Assembly: GCA_046546355.1 (NCBI GenBank)
Contig: JBKGXZ010000002.1
Span: 13,421-77,420, forward strand
DNA: 64,000 bases
Origin: CAZBUB01 sp046546355
GTDB taxonomy: Bacteria; Desulfobacterota; Desulfovibrionia; Desulfovibrionales; Desulfothermaceae
Direction of reading: 5' to 3'
The notes under the pieces are model-generated. The model had not been told where the DNA came from, ran no database searches, and worked only from the letters and a program-made list of their open reading frames with translations. Below are positions 58,030 to 64,000 of this stretch, piece by piece. How positions within the stretch are numbered: the first letter of the stretch is position 1; each line of letters starts with the position of its first letter. The position numbers and the translations under genes were made by a program.

Positions 58030-59043
58030 ATGTCATATTTCCGCAAGCTGGACAATAAGCTGCTGGAACTGCAGCGGCTTTTCAAGAGGAACGAACGTTG
58101 GCTGATCATGTTCGTGGGCGATCCTGACGCCCTGGCCTCTGGGCTGGCCCTGAAGCGAATCATGGCCAGAAAGGTGGAAAGCGTCTGCCTGGCCATGGCC
58201 AACGAGATCAGCAGGCCGGACAATCTGGCCATGATCCGTTACCTGCACATCCCTGTGCAGCGCCTGACTCCGCTGCTGTCTGCCCAGTACGACCGTTTCG
58301 CCCTGGTGGATTCCCAGCCCCACCACCACCAGGCCTTTGCCAAGTTCAAATTCTCCGTGGTCATAGATCACCACCCCTTAAGCAAGGAGCATCCGGTACA
58401 AGCTGATCTCCAGGAGATCCAGCCCAATTACGGGGCTACCAGCACCCTGCTCACGGAATTCTTGTACAACCTGCACTTAAAGCCTGGCAAGCTGCTGTCC
58501 ACCGCCCTGTTGTACGGGATCAAGACAGACACCCACAGCTTCGAGCAGAAGTTCCACGACGCTGACATCCGGGCCTTCCGCTATCTGAGCAAGCACGCGG
58601 ATCACCTCATCCTGCGCAAGATAGTGCGCAGCGAATTCAGGGTGGAGTGGCTGAAATACTTCTCCCATGCCTTCCGCAAGATGCGCCTGCACGGGGATGG
58701 GCTCACGGTGTTCATGGGCGAGGTGGACTCCACGGATATCCTGGTCATTCTGGCGGATTTCTTCCTCAGGGTGCATGACATCTCCTGGGACATAGTCTGC
58801 GGTATCATCGACCAGAAGCTGGTGGCTGTCTTCAGGGGGGACGGAGTCAAAGGCGACATGGGCAAGCTGGCCTCCACCCTGTTCGGGGACTTAGGCTCCG
58901 CAGGGGGGCACAAGTCCATGGCCCGGGCGGAAATCCTCCTTTCTGATCTGCAGGATGAACACCCCCAGGAGCTGCTCTGGAAAAGGCTGCAGAAGGCCAA
59001 GATCATCCCCAAGGGCAACTCCTACCAAAAGCTCAAGGAATAA
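58030..59043 (+). CDS. DHH-family phosphoesterase
   Basis: A 337-residue protein with the DHH motif D113-H114-H115 in VVIDHHPLSKE, an earlier VGDPDALASGLALKRI, and GSAGGHKSMARAEI near the DHHA1-type end. Related proteins are NrnA-type nanoRNases and c-di-AMP phosphodiesterases; the N-terminal arrangement without GAF/PAS suggests a cytoplasmic nuclease or phosphatase of unknown substrate. AGGAAAGG is well placed before ATG 58030, chosen over an upstream ATG at 57988. It ends one base before polA. Confidence 0.85.
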   Translation: MSYFRKLDNKLLELQRLFKRNERWLIMFVGDPDALASGLALKRIMARKVESVCLAMANEISRPDNLAMIRYLHIPVQRLTPLLSAQYDRFALVDSQPHHHQAFAKFKFSVVIDHHPLSKEHPVQADLQEIQPNYGATSTLLTEFLYNLHLKPGKLLSTALLYGIKTDTHSFEQKFHDADIRAFRYLSKHADHLILRKIVRSEFRVEWLKYFSHAFRKMRLHGDGLTVFMGEVDSTDILVILADFFLRVHDISWDIVCGIIDQKLVAVFRGDGVKGDMGKLASTLFGDLGSAGGHKSMARAEILLSDLQDEHPQELLWKRLQKAKIIPKGNSYQKLKE

Positions 59044-59044
59044 G

Positions 59045-61591
59045 ATGGCTTTAAAGCAAGACTTTGCCTGGCAAGAAGAACCTTTGTACCTGGTGGACGG
59101 GAGTTCCTTCCTGTACCGGGCCTTCTACGCTTATCCTGACCTGAGCCGCTCGGACGGCTTCCCCACCAATGCCCTGTACATCACCCTGCGGGTGCTGCTC
59201 AAGGTCCTGCGCCAGGAGGAGCCCCAATACTTTTGCTTTGTCCTGGACGGCAGGGAGCCTGGATTCAGGCAAGAGATCCTGGAGGAATACAAGGCCCAGC
59301 GACTCAAGATGCCCGAGGCCTTAGAGGAGCAGATTCCACCCCTGTTGCAGGTGCTGTCCTTGCTGGGCATCTATTGCCTGCAAAGCAGGGACGCTGAGGC
59401 TGACGACCATATAGCCAGCCTGTGCTCCAGGTTCAAGGAGCAAAGGCCGGTGGTGATCCTGGGCTCGGACAAGGACCTGCAGCAGTGCCTGGATGAGCAG
59501 GTCCTGCTCTGGGATCCCGGGCAACGCAGCGAAAAGCTGATCACCCTGGCTGACTTCCAGGCCAAGCAGGGCATTAGCCCGGATAAGTGGCCTGACTACC
59601 AGGCCCTGGTGGGGGACAAGAGCGACAACATACCCGGAGTGCCGGGCATAGGCCCCAAGACTGCCTTGCAGCTGCTGCAGCGCTTCCCCAGCCTGGAAGA
59701 TCTGCGGGACAATCTGTACCTTTTGCCCCCCAAGCAGCAGGAAAAGCTGGCCCCGCATATGGACAGCGCCTTTTTGTACCGCAAGCTGACCGAGCTGCGC
59801 ACCGACCTGGAGCAGGACAGAGAACTGGGGGACTTCCAGCGCCTGCCTGTCAGGCAACAGGAGCTGCAGGAATTTTTGCGCAGCTTTGAATTCTCCAGCC
59901 TGTATCCCATGCTGCAGCTAGAGCCCGACCAGGGCCTGGGCAAAAAGGACGAGCCCCCAAGCCCTGTCCAGATCCAAAAGCTGCAGGGCGAGCTGCCAGA
60001 TATAAATGGGCAGCAGCTGGGGCTGTATCCATGGCCAAAGGAGCTCTTCAACCTGGGGCTGCAGGACCGGGAGTACCAGGTCCGGATCCAGCCCAGGGAG
60101 CTGGCCTCCAGCCTGAAGGCCTGCAGGCATGTATTTCTGCCCAACTACAAACAGCTGCTCAACAGCTCTGGGGCCTGGCAGGAACTGCAGCAGGAGCAGA
60201 TATTCGATCTGGCCCTGGGGGCTTACCTCCTGGACCCGGAGCAAAGGGACTATTCCTGGGAACAGCTCTGCAGGGCCTACCAGGGCCAGCTGCAGGCCAG
60301 CCAGGAAACCCCCGGGCTGCTGGCCCTGGAGTTGGGCGGGATCCTGCGGCAGCAGCTGCAGCAGGCCGGGCTCCTGGATCTGATGCTGCTTCTGGAGCTG
60401 CCCTTGATCCCGATTCTGGTGCGCATGGAGAAACGAGGAGTGGCTGTGGATCTTAAGGCCCTGCAGGATTTTTTGCAGCAGGTGGAGGACCAGCTGCAGG
60501 AGCTGAGCAAAAGGATCCAGAGCCATGCCGGCCAGGAATTCAATCCGCGCTCCACCCAGCAGCTTGCAGAAGTCTTGTTCAGCCACCTGGGCCTCAAGCC
60601 CGGCCGCAAGACCCCTGGAGGCGCGCCCTCCACCTCCAGCCAGGTCTTAGAGGGTATGCAGCAGCAGCACCCCATTATCCAGGATATCCTGCGCCACCGC
60701 AGCCTGGAGAAACTGCGCTCCACCTATCTGGAGCCCCTGCCCAAGCTGGTGGATCATGAGGGCCGGCTGCATACCCATTTCAACCATCTGGCTACTGCCA
60801 CCGGCCGGCTCTCCAGCAGCAATCCCAATTTGCAGAACATCCCCATCAGAGGAGAGTTCGGACCCAGGATGCGGGCCTGTTTCGTGGCCGGGCCAGGCAG
60901 GAGCCTGGTGGCTGCCGACTACTCCCAGATCGAGCTGCGCATCCTGGCCCATATGTCCCAGGATCCCCATCTACTGCAGGCCTTTAGCCAAAGCCAGGAC
61001 ATCCATGCCACTACTGCTGCCCTGCTCCTGGATAAGCCCCAGGAAGAGGTGGACAGCGAGGAGCGGCGCAAGGCCAAGACCATCAACTTCGGCCTGCTTT
61101 ACGGTATGGGACCCCAAAAGCTTGCCCGAGAGCTTGGCATCAGCCTGAAGCAGGCCAAGGAGTTCATGCACAAGTACTTCAGCCGGCTGCAGAAGGTCAG
61201 CAGCTTTTATACCCAGGTCCAGGAAAAGGCAGCCAGCCAGGGCTACATCACTACCTTAATGGGCAGACGCAGGCTGCTCAAGGACATCAACTCCAGGAAT
61301 GAGAACCTGGCTGCTCAGGCCAAGCGCCTGGCCATCAACACCCTGATCCAGGGCAGCGCAGCAGACATCATCAAGCTGGCCATGATCCAGGTGGATGCTG
61401 ATCCGCTGCTGCAAAAATTAAAGGCGGAGCTGATCCTGCAGGTCCATGACGAGCTTCTGCTGGAGGTCCCCCGGGAACAGGCCCCTCAGGCCGGGGAGAG
61501 GATAGCCTGGATCATGACCGAAACCACGCAGCTGAGCGTGCCCTTGATAGTGGAGTGGGGATCGGGACCCAACTGGGCCCAAGCCCACTAA
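59045..61591 (+). CDS. polA: DNA polymerase I
   Basis: An 848-residue family A polymerase. Residues 1-290 are the 5' nuclease (LVDGSSFLYRAFYAYPDLSR; GVPGIGPKTALQLLQRF). Residues 300-448 are where the 3'-5' exonuclease would be, but they are shortened and lack the D-x-E motif. The polymerase has motif A with D625 (VAADYSQIELRILAHMSQD), motif B RRKAKTINFGLLYGMG and motif C with D802 (LQVHDELLLEVP). It fills gaps and removes RNA primers. The ATG at 59045, just past the DHH stop, follows no strong Shine-Dalgarno, so it may be coupled to the previous gene. Confidence 0.95.
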   Translation: MALKQDFAWQEEPLYLVDGSSFLYRAFYAYPDLSRSDGFPTNALYITLRVLLKVLRQEEPQYFCFVLDGREPGFRQEILEEYKAQRLKMPEALEEQIPPLLQVLSLLGIYCLQSRDAEADDHIASLCSRFKEQRPVVILGSDKDLQQCLDEQVLLWDPGQRSEKLITLADFQAKQGISPDKWPDYQALVGDKSDNIPGVPGIGPKTALQLLQRFPSLEDLRDNLYLLPPKQQEKLAPHMDSAFLYRKLTELRTDLEQDRELGDFQRLPVRQQELQEFLRSFEFSSLYPMLQLEPDQGLGKKDEPPSPVQIQKLQGELPDINGQQLGLYPWPKELFNLGLQDREYQVRIQPRELASSLKACRHVFLPNYKQLLNSSGAWQELQQEQIFDLALGAYLLDPEQRDYSWEQLCRAYQGQLQASQETPGLLALELGGILRQQLQQAGLLDLMLLLELPLIPILVRMEKRGVAVDLKALQDFLQQVEDQLQELSKRIQSHAGQEFNPRSTQQLAEVLFSHLGLKPGRKTPGGAPSTSSQVLEGMQQQHPIIQDILRHRSLEKLRSTYLEPLPKLVDHEGRLHTHFNHLATATGRLSSSNPNLQNIPIRGEFGPRMRACFVAGPGRSLVAADYSQIELRILAHMSQDPHLLQAFSQSQDIHATTAALLLDKPQEEVDSEERRKAKTINFGLLYGMGPQKLARELGISLKQAKEFMHKYFSRLQKVSSFYTQVQEKAASQGYITTLMGRRRLLKDINSRNENLAAQAKRLAINTLIQGSAADIIKLAMIQVDADPLLQKLKAELILQVHDELLLEVPREQAPQAGERIAWIMTETTQLSVPLIVEWGSGPNWAQAH

Positions 61592-61690
61592 CTGCACCCG
61601 GCCTGAGCTTAGGCTGCACTTGCATTTCCCCTGCAGTCGGTTTAGCTTTGCCCTGGCTTTGGCGGCCCAGCCCCAACAGGAAAGAATACT

Positions 61691-62914
61691 ATGAGCATGA
61701 ATAAGCCCAGACTGTTAACCCCCGGCCCTACCATGCTGCCGGAAGAGGTCAGGCTGACCCTGGCCAGACAGATGATTCACCACCGCAAGTCTGAATTTGT
61801 GTCCGTGATGCAGGAGCTGCAGGGCGGCCTGCAGACCCTTTTTGCCACCACCCAGCAGGTGCTGCCCCTGTCCTGCTCAGGCACCGGTGCTATGCAGGCT
61901 GCGGTCAGCAGCCTGTTTAGCCGCGGAGAGAGCGTCCTAGCCCTGGAAGCCGGCAAGTTCGGCCAGCGCTGGAGCAAGATCGCCCGCTCCTGGGGCCTGA
62001 ATGTCATACCCCTGGAGCTGGAATGGGGGCAGGCCCTGGATGCGGACCGGATAGCCGGACTCCTGCAGGAAAACCCCCAGATCTCCGGGCTGCTGGTCCA
62101 GGCTTCAGAGACCTCCACCGGAGTCCTGCACCCTGTGCAGGATCTGGGACAGATCTGCCGCGAGCAGGACGTTTTGCTGGTGGTGGACGGCATCTCCGCG
62201 GTGGGCATCTCCCCCTGCCCAATGGACCGCTGGGAGATAGATTGTTTGCTCACCGGCTCCCAGAAAGGGCTCATGCTGCCCCCGGGCCTGGCCCTTATCA
62301 GCCTGAGCCCCAGGGCCCAGGACAAGGCAAGCTCAATACCCCAGGAAAATTTCTACTTCAATCTGCTGCAGGAGCTGGACAAAGCCAACCAGAACCAGAC
62401 TCAGTTCACCTCAGCCGTGAACCTCCTGCAGGGCCTGCGTGTCTGCCTGCAGGAGTATTTCCTGCCCAGCCCGGAAAGAATAATGCTCAAGCATTGGGCC
62501 CTGTGCCAGATGACCAGGCAGGGAGTATCCGCTTTAGGCCTGCAGCCCCTGGTGGATGAGCACTACACCTGGGGCCTGACCAGCGTGCTTTTGCCCCAGG
62601 AGGTCTCTGGACAGAGGCTCCTGGCTTGCGCCAAGGAAGAGCACAATGTTATTCTGGCTGGAGGTCAGGACAGGCTTAAGGGCAGGATCCTGCGCATCGG
62701 CCACATGGGCTATGTGGATTGGGGGGATATCCTGGCTGCCCTGCAGGTGATCAAGCTGGCCCTGCAGGAGCAGGGCTGCACTCCCAAGAAGCAGGCCCCT
62801 GACTATCTTGAACAGGCCAGCCAGGCCTATTTCCAGGCCTGGCAAAATCCTCCGGATCTCTTGCAGGAGCAGGGGGCCCAGAACAATGAGCCCAGGACCA
62901 GCAAAAAGTCCTGA
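61691..62914 (+). CDS. Class V aminotransferase (alanine-glyoxylate type)
   Basis: A 407-residue PLP enzyme: RLLTPGPTMLPEEV, HHRKSEFVSVMQEL, SCSGTGAMQAAVS, LVVDGISAVGISPCPMD and LLTGSQKGLMLPPGLALIS with K192 as the PLP lysine. The group includes alanine- and serine-glyoxylate aminotransferases and the so-called soluble hydrogenase subunit of cyanobacteria, used in serine/glycine metabolism. The exact amino donor is not predictable. AGGAAAG precedes the ATG. The C-terminal 40 residues after the catalytic fold are Gln-rich and extra. Confidence 0.85.
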   Translation: MSMNKPRLLTPGPTMLPEEVRLTLARQMIHHRKSEFVSVMQELQGGLQTLFATTQQVLPLSCSGTGAMQAAVSSLFSRGESVLALEAGKFGQRWSKIARSWGLNVIPLELEWGQALDADRIAGLLQENPQISGLLVQASETSTGVLHPVQDLGQICREQDVLLVVDGISAVGISPCPMDRWEIDCLLTGSQKGLMLPPGLALISLSPRAQDKASSIPQENFYFNLLQELDKANQNQTQFTSAVNLLQGLRVCLQEYFLPSPERIMLKHWALCQMTRQGVSALGLQPLVDEHYTWGLTSVLLPQEVSGQRLLACAKEEHNVILAGGQDRLKGRILRIGHMGYVDWGDILAALQVIKLALQEQGCTPKKQAPDYLEQASQAYFQAWQNPPDLLQEQGAQNNEPRTSKKS

Positions 62915-62925
62915 GCGAGGTACCT

Positions 62926-63285
62926 ATGAACCAAGGCGAAAAGCTGGAATTTGCTGCCAAAGATGAGCAGGTGGGACAACAGAAACAACAGCAAGCAGAA
63001 CAGGCCTACGAGGCCAAGACCCAGGACAGTGAGCAGGGCCCCATGCCCCAGGTGGACCTGAACACCTTCATCCTCTCCCTGGGCTCCTCAGTCCTGGCCC
63101 ATTTGGGGGAAGTTCCGGATCCCAGCACCGGACAGACCAACCAGAACCTGGAGCTGGCCAGGCACACCATCGATATCCTGGGGGTCCTGGAAGAAAAGAC
63201 CCAGGGCAATCTAACCCCGGACGAGGACAACCTGCTCAAGAACCTGCTCTTTGAGCTGCGTATGAAGTACGTGCAAAAGGCTTAA
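62926..63285 (+). CDS. DUF1844 protein
   Basis: A 119-residue protein whose C-terminal 80 residues match DUF1844: VDLNTFILSLGSSVLAHLGE, ARHTIDILGVLEEKTQGN and LLKNLLFELRMKYVQ. The N-terminal 40 residues are low-complexity, Gln/Glu-rich. Function is unknown. It lies between the aminotransferase gene and argC with small gaps, as part of a plus-strand gene run. Confidence 0.85.
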   Translation: MNQGEKLEFAAKDEQVGQQKQQQAEQAYEAKTQDSEQGPMPQVDLNTFILSLGSSVLAHLGEVPDPSTGQTNQNLELARHTIDILGVLEEKTQGNLTPDEDNLLKNLLFELRMKYVQKA

Positions 63286-63300
63286 CTCGAGGCTTTAGAA

Positions 63301-64000
63301 ATGCAAACTATCAAGGTCGGCCTGGTGGGGGTCACTGGATACGCAGGCATGGAGCTCCTGCGCCTCCTGGAGAGGCATCCAGGCTTTGAGCTGACTACAG
63401 TAACCTCCAGACAGAAGTCAGGACAAAGGGTCCAGGACATCTTTCCCCAATTCCTGGACAGCGCTGCAGGCCAGATACAGATCACAGGCCCGGATCCCCA
63501 GACCCTGGCCAGGGACTGCAGCCTGGTTTTCCTGGCAGTGCCCCAGGGCAGCGCCCTGCAGATGGCCCCGGAGCTCCTGGCTCAGGGCCTGAAAGTAGTG
63601 GACTTCAGTGCGGACTTCAGGCTGAGATCCGCGCCGGTGTATACACGGTGGTATGGCCTGGAGCACACCAGCCCCGAGTTGTTGACCCAGGCGGTGTATG
63701 GCCTCCCTGAGCTCTACTCCTGCAGTATCCAGCAGGCCAGCCTGCTGGCCAATCCAGGCTGCTACCCTACTTCCGTGCTTTTGGCACTGAAGCCTGCCCT
63801 GCAGCAAAGCCTGATCCAGCCAGAAGGCATCATCGTAGATGCCAAGTCCGGAGCCAGCGGAGCTGGCCGCAGTCTCAAGCAGGACACTTTGTTCTGCGAA
63901 GTCCACGACGATTTCCGGGCCTACGGGCTGACCAGGCACAGGCACACCCCGGAGATGGAACAGGAGCTGGGGCTCATGGCCGGACGGGAGATGCAGATCT
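63301..64000 (+). CDS. argC: N-acetyl-gamma-glutamyl-phosphate reductase (partial, cut at window end)
   Basis: The first 233 codons of ArgC: Rossmann motif VGLVGVTGYAGMELLRLLER, FLAVPQGSALQ, VVDFSADFRLR, and the catalytic C154 in LANPGCYPTS. It reduces N-acetylglutamyl phosphate to the semialdehyde, third step of arginine synthesis; argB is 28 kb away. The typical length is about 350 residues, so roughly a third lies beyond the window. The ATG at 63301 is 15 bases after the DUF1844 stop with a GAGG eight bases upstream. Confidence 0.95.
   Translation, partial: MQTIKVGLVGVTGYAGMELLRLLERHPGFELTTVTSRQKSGQRVQDIFPQFLDSAAGQIQITGPDPQTLARDCSLVFLAVPQGSALQMAPELLAQGLKVVDFSADFRLRSAPVYTRWYGLEHTSPELLTQAVYGLPELYSCSIQQASLLANPGCYPTSVLLALKPALQQSLIQPEGIIVDAKSGASGAGRSLKQDTLFCEVHDDFRAYGLTRHRHTPEMEQELGLMAGREMQI

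Noticed and set aside
1..64000. tRNA genes, CRISPR arrays, prophage or intact insertion sequences
   Set aside because: Scanning intergenic DNA showed no T-arm-like GGTTCGA sequences in context, no regularly spaced repeats, and no transposase or phage proteins.

Overview
This window looks like a chromosomal segment of an anaerobic, sulfate-reducing deltaproteobacterium of the Desulfovibrionales type (a Desulfohalobiaceae-like relative is my guess). The evidence is a periplasmic tetraheme cytochrome c3, a monofunctional Ni-CO dehydrogenase (CooS), a KorDABC 2-oxoacid:ferredoxin oxidoreductase, a siroheme decarboxylase subunit beside hemL (the siroheme route to heme), a CbiR-like cobamide remodelling enzyme, and several small proteins I associate with this order. 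The DNA is GC-rich and the proteins are strikingly rich in Leu and Gln (CTG and CAG codons). No rRNA, tRNA, CRISPR array, phage or intact insertion sequence was seen; this is mostly core genome.

Layout. 0-8.8 kb: a TatT-like lipoprotein-class helper, an active/inactive M16 protease pair, a 1.2-kb-residue AsmA-like envelope protein and a TtcA/TtuA-type tRNA thiolase. 8.8-12 kb: an alkyl-DHAP-synthase-like flavoprotein followed by a GlpD-like dehydrogenase. 12-14.8 kb: korDABC on the minus strand. 14.8-16.2 kb: repeats, a TetR regulator and a gene-free stretch. 16.2-19.1 kb: an MTA/SAH deaminase and a B12-binding radical SAM protein. 19.1-26.2 kb (minus): rpsU, then a tightly overlapping mutS2-dnaG-rpoD-nuclease run. 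26.4-30.2 kb (minus): HU and a small membrane protein, a possible structured RNA, ksgA, a CaiB-type CoA transferase and a TetR regulator. 30.4-34.4 kb: a methyltransferase and an incomplete Opp/Dpp transporter set. 34.4-38.6 kb (minus): argB, cooS, gpsA. 38.8-43.2 kb (plus): ahbB-hemL, cytochrome c3, a coiled-coil protein, a small conserved protein and menG. 43.2-45.6 kb (minus): DUF2065, holB, purA. 45.7-64 kb (mostly plus): lytic transglycosylase, stand-alone AICAR transformylase, RNB ribonuclease, plsY, a MogA-like protein, a membrane histidine kinase, an EndoQ-UvrD fusion, cbiR, a DHH phosphoesterase, polA, a class V aminotransferase, DUF1844 and argC (cut by the window end).

The most interesting items are the single polypeptide joining an EndoQ-type PHP nuclease to a UvrD-family helicase; a 53-bp dispersed repeat found 28 kb apart with only three mismatches, one copy containing the stop codon of menG; a candidate structured RNA between ksgA and HU; an rpsU ribosome binding site complementary to twelve bases of the 16S rRNA tail; and a Dpp-type permease with an inserted pair of hydrophobic segments in its conserved core.
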